NCBI RefSeq assembly: GCF_003635115.1
Contig: NZ_RBXJ01000002.1
Coordinates: 248,001-312,000 of the forward strand
Direction of reading: 5' to 3'
Length of the DNA: 64,000 nt
Source of the DNA: Microbacterium sp. AG1240
GTDB taxonomy: Bacteria; Actinomycetota; Actinomycetes; Actinomycetales; Microbacteriaceae
Of the stretch, positions 53,187 through 63,352 are shown one piece after another. The notes under the pieces are model-generated. The model worked only from the letters and a program-made list of their open reading frames with translations, was not told the DNA's origin and ran no database searches. A program made the translations under genes and the position numbers. Positions within the stretch are counted from its first letter, which is position 1. The number at the start of each line of letters is the position of its first letter.

Positions 53187-54194
53187 ATGGATCCCGTGAG
53201 ATCACGACGCCACCGCCCTGCGCTGTTCGCCGTGACCCTCGCTGTCAGCGTGCCCCTGGTGGTGCTCACCACCTGGCCGCAGGCGTTCGGGGCTCAGACG
53301 GCACCGGTCGTCGCGCAGGTCATCGCGTTCCGCGTGCCGCTCGCAATCGCCCTGCTCGCGATCGCCCTGGTCATCTCGATCGTCGCGGTCGTCAGACGGC
53401 GGTGGTCGGTCGCTGCGGCTCTCGCGATCGCCGTCGCCGTCGCCGCGGTGATCAACGGCGGCGTCGTGCTCGCGCGCGGAGGGGGCCCCGAGGGCGCGAG
53501 CGGGAACCTCACGGTGGTGGCGTGGAACACGCAGGGCGGCGCCGCCTCACCGTCGGCCATCGCCCGGTTGGTGCAGGAGACCGGGGCGGAGATCGTGAGC
53601 CTGCCCGAGACCGACGCGGACGCTGCCGCCGAAGCCGTGCGGATGCTCGCCGAGCGGGGCGTGCGCATGTCCACCGACACCACCTACGGCGGGACGGGGT
53701 ACTCGCCGATCCCCACGTCGATCCTCATCGCGGGCGAGCTGGGCGAGTATCGGGTGGACGCGGAGGCGGGCTCGACCCCCGGACTCCCGAGTGCCGTCTG
53801 GCGGCCCGTTTCGGGTGAGGGGCCGACGATCGTCGCCGCGCACCCCATGCCGCCCCTGCCGGGGAGCCTGGACCAGTGGCGTCAGGGTCTGCGCTGGATC
53901 GCAGACCGGTGCGATGCACCGGACGTGATCGTCGCGGGCGACCTCAACGCGACCGTCGACCACCTCTCCGGAACCGGCCCCGCCCTCGTCGGAGGGTGCG
54001 CCGACGCCGCTTCGGCGGTGGGCGCCGCCGCTATCGGCACCTGGCCCACCCGTGCTCCCGCCTGGCTCGCGGCGCCGATCGATCACGTGCTCGTCGGACC
54101 GGCCTGGTCGGTGCGAGGGTTCGACGTCGTCGTGTCGTTCGACGATGCCGGGAGCGATCACCGCCCTGTCGTCGCCGAACTCGAGCGGCGGTGA
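53187..54194 (+). CDS. Membrane protein with endonuclease/exonuclease/phosphatase domain
   Basis: About 335 residues. Three membrane helices (~15-35, 45-65, 72-92) precede an EEP domain with 'VVAWNTQGG', the metal Glu in 'VSLPETDADA', 'AAHPMPP', 'IVAGDLNATVDHL' and the end 'SDHRPVVAELE'. All key residues (Asn, Glu, Asp/Asn, Asp/His) are present. Relatives act on nucleic acids or phospholipid/inositol phosphates outside the cell. GGAGAGG precedes the ATG. Confidence 0.85.
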   Translation: MDPVRSRRHRPALFAVTLAVSVPLVVLTTWPQAFGAQTAPVVAQVIAFRVPLAIALLAIALVISIVAVVRRRWSVAAALAIAVAVAAVINGGVVLARGGGPEGASGNLTVVAWNTQGGAASPSAIARLVQETGAEIVSLPETDADAAAEAVRMLAERGVRMSTDTTYGGTGYSPIPTSILIAGELGEYRVDAEAGSTPGLPSAVWRPVSGEGPTIVAAHPMPPLPGSLDQWRQGLRWIADRCDAPDVIVAGDLNATVDHLSGTGPALVGGCADAASAVGAAAIGTWPTRAPAWLAAPIDHVLVGPAWSVRGFDVVVSFDDAGSDHRPVVAELERR

Positions 54195-54206
54195 GCCGCG
54201 CCCTGC

Positions 54207-54557
54207 CTAGGCCAGTTCGGTGACGAAGCCGACCTTGTTGCCGTCGGGATCGATCAGCTCGAAGAACTCGACCACGCCTTCGACACACTGCATCTCGCCG
54301 ACCGTCAGGCCCCGCGATTCCAGGTCGCGCCGCAGCGCCGTCGCGTCGGCCACGCTGATGTTCACCGAGATGCCCTCGCGGCCCGCGAGATCGGGGGCGG
54401 CCGCCAGCTGCAACCAGAAGGGGCCGAGGTCGAACTCGACGAGACCGTCCAGGGGAATCTGATCGGGCTCGCCGAGTGAGAGCGCCGCCCGGTACCACTC
54501 GGTCGCACGGTCGATGTCGCGGACGGGTATGCCCACCGTCACGGCTTTCGCATCCAT
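54207..54557 (-). CDS. VOC (glyoxalase/bleomycin resistance) family protein
   Basis: The 116-residue protein has two betaalphabetabetabeta units: 'TVGIPVRDIDRATEWYRAAL' at the start and 'DPDGNKVGFVTEL' at the end. The first metal ligand position is not His, so metal use differs from glyoxalase I. The ATG is 6 bases after TACCGT, a leaderless arrangement. Substrate unknown. Confidence 0.82.
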   Translation of the reverse strand: MDAKAVTVGIPVRDIDRATEWYRAALSLGEPDQIPLDGLVEFDLGPFWLQLAAAPDLAGREGISVNISVADATALRRDLESRGLTVGEMQCVEGVVEFFELIDPDGNKVGFVTELA

Positions 54558-54563
54558 GCCGTC

Positions 54564-54569
54564 ACGGTA
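54564..54569 (-). promoter_or_regulatory. -10 element, leaderless VOC gene
   Basis: Minus strand TACCGT, 6 bases, ATG. Confidence 0.5.
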
Positions 54570-54630
54570 GTGCCGACCCGGGCCGATCCTCCAGAGCAGG
54601 AACCGCAGGCCGGCGCGGCCGCCACGGCGA

Positions 54631-55554
54631 TTAGCGCGGCAGGAGCGTGAGGAGCGTGACCTCGGGGCGGCAGGCGAAGCGCACCGGGGCGTAGATCGAG
54701 TGGCCGAGCCCGGCGCTGACGTTGAGCGGCGCGGTGCGCCCGTCGTGCGTCCACTCGCTCAGACCGCGGGCCTGGTCGAGCGGGATGTCGCAGTTCGCGA
54801 CGAGCGCGTCACGGCTGCCGGGAATGCGCACCTGTCCACCGTGCGTGTGGCCGGCGAAGATCACGTCGGCCCCGAGATCGACGTATTCGTCGAGCACGCG
54901 GCGATAGGGGGCGTGGGTGACGCCGAGCGTGAGGTCGGCTTCGCCGAGCTCGCCGATCGCCGCGGGGAGCACCTCGAGATCGTCCCAGTCGCGGTGGGCA
55001 TCGTTGACGCCGAAGGCGTTGATGCGCACTCCGCGAACCTCGAGCGATGTCGCCGCGTTGTCGATCATCGTCCAGCCGAGGTCGCCGGTCAGGTATCCGT
55101 CGAGGGCGTCGACATCCATCTGCTCGATATCGGGGTGGCGCTGCGAAGGCCCGGTGAAATAGCGCAGCGGGTTGCGGAACGACGGTCCTTGGAAGTCGTT
55201 CGATCCGTGGACGAACAGACCCGGCACGCCCGAGAACGGCTCGAACGCCTCGCGGAGCCCCGTCAGGGCGTCGCGGTGCCCGATGTTGTCACCGGTGTTG
55301 ACGATGAGGTCGGGCTCGAGTCGGGCGAGACCCGCGATCCACTCCTGCTTGCGGTGCTGCCATGGCGCCATGTGGGCGTCGGAGATGTGAAGGATGCGGA
55401 GGGCATCGGCGTCACGCGGCAGCACCCGCAGGGCGTGATAGCGCACGGTGAAGAGGTAGCGCTCGATCCCCATGCCCCAGGTCGCGGCGCCCGCACCGAC
55501 CACCCCCACCGCTGCGAGGGCGGTGAGGGCGGCCTTGGCCGCAGGTGCCACCAC
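54631..55554 (-). CDS. Membrane-anchored metallophosphoesterase
   Basis: The 307-residue protein has an N-terminal membrane helix and a calcineurin-like domain: 'RILHISDAHMAPWQ' (~55), 'LIVNTGDNIGH' (~85), 'LFVHGSNDFQG' where the usual GNHE is changed to GSND, 'THAPYRR' and 'FAGHTHGGQVRIPG'. It belongs to the YkuE/YaeI-like group. The GTG follows the PBP stop with no gap, so the two are one operon, and this pair is common in actinobacteria. Confidence 0.88.
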   Translation of the reverse strand: MVAPAAKAALTALAAVGVVGAGAATWGMGIERYLFTVRYHALRVLPRDADALRILHISDAHMAPWQHRKQEWIAGLARLEPDLIVNTGDNIGHRDALTGLREAFEPFSGVPGLFVHGSNDFQGPSFRNPLRYFTGPSQRHPDIEQMDVDALDGYLTGDLGWTMIDNAATSLEVRGVRINAFGVNDAHRDWDDLEVLPAAIGELGEADLTLGVTHAPYRRVLDEYVDLGADVIFAGHTHGGQVRIPGSRDALVANCDIPLDQARGLSEWTHDGRTAPLNVSAGLGHSIYAPVRFACRPEVTLLTLLPR

Positions 55555-58146
55555 TCAGCAGGCCTTCGCGGTGTACGCGACGGTGATGGCGGTGCCGCGC
55601 GAGGCGACGGTGCCGGCGCCCGGGTTCGTGCCCGAGACGAGACCCGCGTCGGGCGCGGCAGGATCGACCGTGCAACTGCCCGACAGCTGGGTGAAGCCCG
55701 CCGCCTGCAGAGTCGCGACCGCCTGAGCGGGCGCCGATCCCGCGACCGAGGGAACCGGTGTCGCCTGCCCGTTGCTGGGGCTGATGGTGATGTTGGCGCC
55801 GGAGGGCGCGCGAGTCGCGCTCTGCTCGACGATGACATCCGTCGGCTGATCGGAATCGACGGGGCCGCCGACAGATACCGAGAAGCCTGCGGCCTCCAGC
55901 GTCGAGGTCGCCTGGTCGACCGACTGACCCACCACGTTCGGAACGTCGCGCTGCACCTGGCGTACCAGGTTGTTGTCGGGCCGCGGGAACGCGTCTCCGC
56001 CATACGCCGCATTGGCCGCGCGCTGCACGTCTTTCGCGATGAAGTAGCGGATGTTCTGGAGGCCGTTGCCCCGGTAGCTGTTCTTGAACACGTCGAGCGT
56101 GCCATTGGCGTTACCCGCCCAGACCGCGGTGGCGACCTTGGAGCTGGATTCGACCATCCAGGTCTGCCACTCCTGGTGCGTTCCGGTCTTTCCGATCAGC
56201 GCGGTGCCGTCGCCGGTGTTCGCCCGCGAGCCGGTTCCGTTGCCCGTCATGACGCCCTGCAGCGCGAACGCCGCGGTCGCGGCGACCTCGGGCGTGATGA
56301 CCTGCTCGCAGGTGCGCTCCGGCTTGGGAAGCTCCTCGCCCTTGGAGTTCGTCACACGGTCGATGACCTGCGGCTGGCAGTAGACGCCGTTGTTCGCGAC
56401 GGTGCCGTACGCACCGGCCATCGCCATCGGGGAGACCGCGTCGGGGCCGATGACCTGCGTGGGGTAGTCGACCTGGATGGGCTCGCCGTTGCTGCCGACG
56501 ACACCCATCTTCGCGGCCACCTTGCCGATGTCGCACAGGTCGAGCTGCGCGGCCATCGCGACGTAGCCGGAGTTCAGCGACTGCGCGGTGAAGCTCATGG
56601 GCGTGCCGTAGCCGCCCCCGCCCCCACCGAAGTTGCCCGGCTTCCAGGTGTTGCCGACGATGTTGCCGATGCAGCTGTTCGTGAATCGACTGATCGGCAC
56701 GTCTCGCCCGTTGACCGACTCGTTCACAGAGTGGCCCTGCTCGAGCCAGTCGATGAGGGTGAAGAGCTTGAAGGTCGACCCGGCGGAGAAACCGGCCGAT
56801 CCTCCGAAGGTCTTGTTGCCGGCGTAGACGATCGACGTGTAGGCCGGGTCGCTCGCCGCCAGGTTGCCGTCTTCGGTGAACTTCGTGTTCTGAGCGATCG
56901 CGAGCACGCGCCCTGTGGAGGCCTCGATGCTGACCGACGTGGCGCCGTACCGCGTACCGGGCACGGACTCCGGTGCATACTCGGCCATGGCCTCCTGCGC
57001 GGCGCTCTGCACGCGCCAGTCGAGCGTGGTGTAGATGTTCAGGCCGCCCTGCTTCAGGGCGCGCTCACGGTCGACGGGCTCGGCGCCGAAAGCCGGGTCG
57101 TTGCGGACGACGGAGACGACGTACTGGCAGAAATACGCGGTCGCGCCGGTTGCGGAGCATCCGGTCTGCGCGGGAGTGATCGCCGGGGTGATCGGCTCGG
57201 CCACGGCGGCGTCATGCTGCTCTTGCGTGATCTTGCCGTCTTCGAGCATGCGGCCGAGAACGTAGGTCTGGCGCGTCTTGGTGAGCGCGTATCCGTTCGC
57301 GGCGCCGTTCGACGCGTTGTCGGGCTGATCGATGCGGTACGTGTTCGGGTTCTGCACGATCCCCGCGAGGATCGCCGCCTGACCGACGCTCAGATCGGCC
57401 GCCGACACGTTGAAGTAGTAGCGGGCCGCGGCGTCGATGCCGTAGGTCGTGCCGCCGAAGTTGGCGATGTTCAGGTAGCCGAGCAGGATCTCGTCTTTCG
57501 AGTACTCCTTCTCGAGCTGGATGGCGTAGCGCATCTCCTGCAGCTTGCGCTCGTAGCCGTCGACGCCCGACGCCTGGGTCGCTTCGAGCCAGCAGCTCTG
57601 AAGGGCTTCGTCACGGGTCTTGGTGGTGGTGACGGTGCCGTCGTCGGCGGTTTCGGTCTCCGCTTGCGCGTCGCGCTCGCACCGCTGGATGAGCACGTTC
57701 TTCACGTACTGCTGGCTGATCGACGAACCACCCTGCGTCGCACCGCCCTGAGCGTTGCTCAGAAGGGCGCGGGTGGTGCCGATGAGGTCGACGCCGCCGT
57801 GCTGGTAGTAGCGGGGGTCTTCGCTGGAGAGGATCGCGTCGTAGGCGACCGGGTTGATCTGTCCGAACTCGACCGGGGAGCGGTTCTGGTCGTAGAACGA
57901 CGTCAGCTCCACCCAGCCGTCTTCGCCCGCGTTCGTGTAGATCGTCGTCGGCAGCATGAGCTCGTCGATCTCGAGGTAGCTCGGCATGTTGTCGAAGATC
58001 TTGATGGCGCTGGAGGCGGCGGCGCCCGAGACGGCGATGGCCGGGGTCACGGTGGCGGTGATGAGCACACCCGCGACGACGCTGAGGCCCACGAGTCCGA
58101 GAAGACCCCCGAGCGCGCCAGTAGGCGTCCGTTTCTTGTCAGGCAT
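55555..58146 (-). CDS. Class A penicillin-binding protein with two PASTA domains
   Basis: About 863 residues. One membrane helix near the start, a glycosyltransferase-51 domain with the catalytic Glu in 'ILSSEDPRYYQHGG' (~105) and 'GGSSISQQYVKN', a transpeptidase domain with SxxK in 'SAGSTFKLF' (~433), SxN in 'SLNSGY' and KTG in 'IGKTGTHQEW' (~620), then two PASTA repeats (~715-860). It builds and cross-links peptidoglycan. I start at ATG 58146; TACGAT lies 7 bases before it and no Shine-Dalgarno is present, so the mRNA is probably leaderless. Resembles the PonA group. Confidence 0.94.
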   Translation of the reverse strand: MPDKKRTPTGALGGLLGLVGLSVVAGVLITATVTPAIAVSGAAASSAIKIFDNMPSYLEIDELMLPTTIYTNAGEDGWVELTSFYDQNRSPVEFGQINPVAYDAILSSEDPRYYQHGGVDLIGTTRALLSNAQGGATQGGSSISQQYVKNVLIQRCERDAQAETETADDGTVTTTKTRDEALQSCWLEATQASGVDGYERKLQEMRYAIQLEKEYSKDEILLGYLNIANFGGTTYGIDAAARYYFNVSAADLSVGQAAILAGIVQNPNTYRIDQPDNASNGAANGYALTKTRQTYVLGRMLEDGKITQEQHDAAVAEPITPAITPAQTGCSATGATAYFCQYVVSVVRNDPAFGAEPVDRERALKQGGLNIYTTLDWRVQSAAQEAMAEYAPESVPGTRYGATSVSIEASTGRVLAIAQNTKFTEDGNLAASDPAYTSIVYAGNKTFGGSAGFSAGSTFKLFTLIDWLEQGHSVNESVNGRDVPISRFTNSCIGNIVGNTWKPGNFGGGGGGYGTPMSFTAQSLNSGYVAMAAQLDLCDIGKVAAKMGVVGSNGEPIQVDYPTQVIGPDAVSPMAMAGAYGTVANNGVYCQPQVIDRVTNSKGEELPKPERTCEQVITPEVAATAAFALQGVMTGNGTGSRANTGDGTALIGKTGTHQEWQTWMVESSSKVATAVWAGNANGTLDVFKNSYRGNGLQNIRYFIAKDVQRAANAAYGGDAFPRPDNNLVRQVQRDVPNVVGQSVDQATSTLEAAGFSVSVGGPVDSDQPTDVIVEQSATRAPSGANITISPSNGQATPVPSVAGSAPAQAVATLQAAGFTQLSGSCTVDPAAPDAGLVSGTNPGAGTVASRGTAITVAYTAKAC

Positions 58147-58153
58147 AGGCTTG

Positions 58154-58159
58154 ATCGTA
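58154..58159 (-). promoter_or_regulatory. -10 element, leaderless PBP gene
   Basis: Minus strand TACGAT, 7 bases, ATG. Confidence 0.5.
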
Positions 58160-58246
58160 AGGGAGAACCCTGGGCGATGGCTCGACAGCCCCGCCGTTTC
58201 CGTAGGCCGCGATTCCCGCGCCGACCTCGACGATTCCGGAGCCGCG

Positions 58247-58465
58247 ATGACCACGTGGGAGTACCTCACCACACCCCTTCTCATCCACAACACCGCCGCC
58301 ATCCTCAACAACTGGGGCAAGCAGGGCTGGGAGCTCGTGCAGGTGGTGACCGGCCCGGAGGGCGGGCTCGTCGCCTACTTCAAGCGCCCGACCGGCGCCG
58401 GCTCCGCGAACGCGGGGCTGGATGCTGCGGCCACCGCCGCTCAGCAGTTCGGGGAGTCTTCGTGA
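58247..58465 (+). CDS. DUF4177-like small protein
   Basis: 72 residues: 'MTTWEYLTTPLLIHNTAAIL' then 'NNWGKQGWELVQVVTGPEGG', the W-E-Y ... LN..G..GWELV pattern of DUF4177. No signal or membrane helix. It diverges from the PBP gene and overlaps the ridA-type gene by 4 bases (GTGA). The same small gene before a RidA-family gene is seen in other actinobacteria; the role is unknown. Confidence 0.82.
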   Translation: MTTWEYLTTPLLIHNTAAILNNWGKQGWELVQVVTGPEGGLVAYFKRPTGAGSANAGLDAAATAAQQFGESS

Positions 58466-58929
58466 CCGCGTCCGCCATGCTGGCCGAGCTCGGCATCGAT
58501 CTGCCGAGCGTCCCGCAGCCCGCCGGCGCCTACATCCCGGCGAAGGTCTTCGGCGATCTCGTCTTCACCGCGGGGCAGCTGCCGCTCGTCTCCGGCGTGC
58601 TCCCGGCGACCGGCAAGGTCGGCGAAGGCCGCGACCTCGTCGACCCCGCCGACGCCCACCAGTACGCCCGGCTCTGCGCACTGAACGCGATCGCCGCCGC
58701 GGCCGCCGCCGTCGGCGACGTCGACCGCATCACGGGCGTTCTGAAGGTGACCGGGTTCGTCGCCTCGATCCCGGCCTTCACGGGCCAGCCCGGGGTCATC
58801 AACGGTGCGAGCGAACTGCTCGGCCACGTCTTCGGCGATGCCGGGCGTCACGCCCGATCCGCCGTCGGCGTGCCGGTGCTCCCGCTCGACAGCCCCGTCG
58901 AGGTCGAGGTCGTCTTCACGCTCGCCTGA
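58462..58929 (+). CDS. RidA family protein
   Basis: About 155 residues: 'PAGAYIPAKVFGDLVFTAGQ', 'ARLCALNAIAAAAAAVGDVD' and 'HARSAVGVPVLPLDSPVEVE' match the YjgF/YER057c/UK114 fold. The catalytic Arg of true RidA enamine deaminases corresponds to the 'HARSAVG' stretch. It may clear reactive enamines or have a divergent role, as many long actinobacterial members do. The end overlaps the convergent PAP2 gene by 14 bases. Confidence 0.9.
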   Translation: MTASAMLAELGIDLPSVPQPAGAYIPAKVFGDLVFTAGQLPLVSGVLPATGKVGEGRDLVDPADAHQYARLCALNAIAAAAAAVGDVDRITGVLKVTGFVASIPAFTGQPGVINGASELLGHVFGDAGRHARSAVGVPVLPLDSPVEVEVVFTLA

Positions 58930-59851
58930 GTCGCAGCATCCGGCCCCGGTCTCCCCGCACGCTGTGTGAGGTGGCCGGGGCTTGTCTTTGCGGAGCCCGA
59001 GAACCGGTCCACGAGCGGACGGCGAGCGTCATCCCTATGACGAGCAGCGAGGCCGCGGCCCCGGTCACCCCATCGACGAGAGTGACCCAGGGCAGTGCTC
59101 CCCAGGCGGCGAAAAGCCCCGCGGCGACGATGGCGGCGACGATCAGCACCCGGACCCATACGCGACGGGCCGCGTCTGCCGCCCAGGCTCCGGGCCTCCC
59201 GTCGGTGCGAGCGGCGAATTCACCCTGCCGCGCCGACGCGATCGGCTGCACCACGGCACCCACCAGCGTGAACACGACGATGACGAGCAGCGCCGCTCCG
59301 GCGATCTCACTCGGACGATGGTGACCGATCACGATGATCGCGGATGACGCCATCGCCATCCAGACGCCGAGCACGGGCACGAACCACCGCACCCACAGGC
59401 GGGGGATCACGATCAGCAGCGCCGCGCCGACCGCGAGGGCGATGACGGCGTGGCCGCTGGGGTAGCTGATCGCATCGTCGCGCGAATCCACCAGCAGCGG
59501 CCGAGCAGAGATGGTCTTGAACCCCTCGGACGCCAGAACAGCCGCGGGGAGAGCGACGGCCACCCAGATGGCGGTGCGCCAGCGTCTCCGGGCCGCGGCG
59601 ACGATCACGGCGAGGGCGACACCGACGACGATCGTCGCGCGGTCGCCGCTGAGCGGCGGCAGACCGTGCCTCGACAGCCAGTAGCCGACGGTGTCGAACA
59701 CCTCGTAGCGCCAGGCCCACGAGTTCTCGAGCGACTGCCCCAGAACGGTCAGGTTGAAGAACGCGTAGAAGACGAGGAACAGCGCGGCAGCGATCGACCC
59801 GGTGATGATCAGTCGCGACTTCGCGCGAGAGGGCAGTGACCGGCGAAGCAT
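58916..59851 (-). CDS. PAP2 superfamily membrane phosphatase
   Basis: The 311-residue protein has about seven helices and the three PAP2 motifs: 'SEGFKTISARP', 'SYPSGHAVIALA' and 'GHHRPSEIAGAAL' (the last lacks the usual Ser-Arg start but keeps the His). It dephosphorylates lipid phosphates such as undecaprenyl or phosphatidyl species at the membrane. TACGCT lies 6 bases before the ATG. It overlaps the RidA gene end. Confidence 0.84.
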   Translation of the reverse strand: MLRRSLPSRAKSRLIITGSIAAALFLVFYAFFNLTVLGQSLENSWAWRYEVFDTVGYWLSRHGLPPLSGDRATIVVGVALAVIVAAARRRWRTAIWVAVALPAAVLASEGFKTISARPLLVDSRDDAISYPSGHAVIALAVGAALLIVIPRLWVRWFVPVLGVWMAMASSAIIVIGHHRPSEIAGAALLVIVVFTLVGAVVQPIASARQGEFAARTDGRPGAWAADAARRVWVRVLIVAAIVAAGLFAAWGALPWVTLVDGVTGAAASLLVIGMTLAVRSWTGSRAPQRQAPATSHSVRGDRGRMLRLRRA

Positions 59852-59857
59852 CCGTTC

Positions 59858-59863
59858 AGCGTA
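59858..59863 (-). promoter_or_regulatory. -10 element, leaderless PAP2 gene
   Basis: Minus strand TACGCT, 6 bases, ATG. Confidence 0.5.
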
Positions 59864-59944
59864 TGCGACCGGTCTTCCGGTCAGCGGACGAGCACCGCCC
59901 CGGCCACCCGGGTCAGCGGTCGATGAGCGCGCGGAACGCTGTCG

Positions 59945-61921
<1,977 letters not shown>

Positions 61922-61987
61922 CGGGGCGCGCTCCCTTGCGTGGTGGATGGGAGGGCGGATGCTGGGCACCGCCCGCCGGACAGGCTC

Positions 61988-61993
61988 AATCTA
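61988..61993 (-). promoter_or_regulatory. -10 element of acs promoter
   Basis: Minus strand TAGATT, about 66 bases before the ATG. Confidence 0.4.
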
Positions 61994-62074
61994 GCCACGG
62001 GTCGGAGGGTCGACTACCTCCGATAGTTGGTCGGTCGTTCCCGCGCGTCGATCGCGTTCCCCTCGGATTGTGCA

Positions 62075-62080
62075 TAAGAT
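62075..62080 (+). promoter_or_regulatory. -10 element of the 6C-type RNA
   Basis: TAAGAT lies just before the first hairpin of the RNA; the expected start is at about 62086-62088. No clear -35. Confidence 0.45.
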
Positions 62081-62082
62081 CG

Positions 62083-62188
62083 ATGCCAGCCGAACTTCGA
62101 TTCTGGCATTCGCGGCGCGCGCACCCCCCAATCGCGCGTGCTGCGTGGCGGCACCTCATACCCCCCTATGAGGTGCCGCCTTCTCTTT
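62083..62188 (+). ncRNA. 6C-type small RNA
   Basis: Three hairpins occur in a row: ATGCCAG/CTGGCAT (62083-62109), a CGCGCG stem with CCCCCC in its loop at 62124-62129, and a perfect 14-bp stem GGCGGCACCTCATA/TATGAGGTGCCGCC with CCCCCC as the whole loop (62161-62166), ending in TTCTCTTT. Two hairpins with six C's in the loop define the actinobacterial 6C RNA, known in Streptomyces and Mycobacterium (B11). The 5' end is uncertain; if the -10 is right, the left arm of hairpin 1 may lie outside the transcript. Confidence 0.85.
62147..62188 (+). terminator. Terminator hairpin of the 6C-type RNA
   Basis: 14-bp perfect stem, 6-base loop, T/C-rich tail. There is no rightward protein gene upstream for over 3 kb, so it must end the small RNA. 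Confidence 0.8.
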
Positions 62189-62272
62189 CCCCGGCGCTCC
62201 TCCCCAGCGCGGCGGCGTTGCGCGTTCTCCACCGCCGACCGCGATCGGCGGCGACGAGCGGATGCTTCTTCC

Positions 62273-62278
62273 TACGGT
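62273..62278 (+). promoter_or_regulatory. -10 element, leaderless CpaF-type gene
   Basis: TACGGT, 6 bases, ATG 62285. Confidence 0.5.
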
Positions 62279-62284
62279 CGACGA

Positions 62285-63352
62285 ATGGTCATCCCCTTCG
62301 TCGTCACCCCGCGTCCGCACTCTTCGCGCGCCGAATCGGCCGAGACCGTCCCGCTCGTCCCCGTCGTCGTCCGCGCGGCCCGCGAAGAGATCGCACCGAT
62401 CGACGAGGGCTTCGTCTCGCGGCATCCGGTGCTCCAGTCGTTCGGGCGCTACCTCGACGATCCCGATGTGACCGACCTCTTCGTCAACGGCGACGCCGGT
62501 CTCTTCGTCGACCGCGGCGACGGGCCCCGGCGCGTGCGGGAGTGGCACGCGGGCGAAAGCGACGTGCGTGACCTCGCGGTCGCGTTGATCGGGCTCGGCG
62601 GACGACACATCGACGACGCGACGCCCTGCGTCGACGTGCGTCTCGGCCGGGGACTGCGGGTGCACGCGGTGCTCGCTCCGATCGCACAGCGCGGCACGTC
62701 GATCTCGATCCGCGTGCCGAAGATCTCGGTGCCCGATCTCGACGACCTCGCCCGCGGCGGCATGGTCGACGCGGCCGGGGCCGCGGCGCTGGGCCGGCTC
62801 GTCGCCGACCGCACGAACGTTCTCATCACCGGCGCCGGCGGGGCGGGAAAGACCACGCTCCTGTCGGCGCTGCTCTCGCGCGCACCCGAGACCGACCGCA
62901 TCGTCACCATCGAAGACGTCGCCGAGCTGCGACTGCGGCATCCGCACCACGTCGCGCTCGAGGCGCGTCAGCCCAACCTCGAGGGCGCCGGCGGCGTCGA
63001 CCTGGCGCGACTCGTGCGCGAGGCCCTGCGCATGCGCCCCGACCGACTCGTGGTGGGGGAGTGCCGTGGTGCCGAGGTGCGCGACCTCCTCGGAGCCCTC
63101 AACACCGGGCACGAGGGCGGCGCCGGAACCCTGCACGCGAACGGTCTCGGCGACGTGCCCGCCCGGCTCGAGGCCCTCGGCGCACTCGCCGGTCTCGACG
63201 ACCGCTCGCTCGCTCGACAGGTCGTGAGCGCGATCGGCTGCATCGTGCATCTCGTCCGCGACCCCGATGGGGGTCGCCGGGTCGTGGGCGCCGCGCGACC
63301 GGTGCTGCGCGACGATCGGCTCGCGGTGGAAGGGCTGCCGTGGGCCTCCTGA
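62285..63352 (+). CDS. Tad/type IV pilus assembly ATPase, CpaF/TadA type
   Basis: About 355 residues of the type II/IV secretion ATPase family: 'VTDLFVNGDAGLFVDRG' in the N-terminal part, 'GTSISIRVPK', Walker A 'GAGGAGKTTLL' near residue 182, the Asp box 'IVTIEDVAELRL', Walker B 'RPDRLVVGECRG' and 'TGHEGGAGTLHAN'. It powers assembly or secretion of Tad (Flp) pili. The next gene overlaps by 13 bases. A CpaE/Ssd-type gene usually found just before it is absent here. Confidence 0.9.
   Translation: MVIPFVVTPRPHSSRAESAETVPLVPVVVRAAREEIAPIDEGFVSRHPVLQSFGRYLDDPDVTDLFVNGDAGLFVDRGDGPRRVREWHAGESDVRDLAVALIGLGGRHIDDATPCVDVRLGRGLRVHAVLAPIAQRGTSISIRVPKISVPDLDDLARGGMVDAAGAAALGRLVADRTNVLITGAGGAGKTTLLSALLSRAPETDRIVTIEDVAELRLRHPHHVALEARQPNLEGAGGVDLARLVREALRMRPDRLVVGECRGAEVRDLLGALNTGHEGGAGTLHANGLGDVPARLEALGALAGLDDRSLARQVVSAIGCIVHLVRDPDGGRRVVGAARPVLRDDRLAVEGLPWAS

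Larger units (their letters stand above)
61922..62284. other. Divergent intergenic region between acs and the Tad locus
   Basis: 363 bases without a protein gene. It holds the acs leader and promoter on the left, a rightward small RNA with two C6 loops in the middle, and the leaderless promoter of the CpaF-type gene on the right. Confidence 0.7.

Noticed and set aside
54700..58461. Very long plus-strand frame running opposite the metallophosphoesterase and PBP genes into ridA
   Set aside because: It is antisense to two clear genes; only its last 468 bases are the RidA-family gene.
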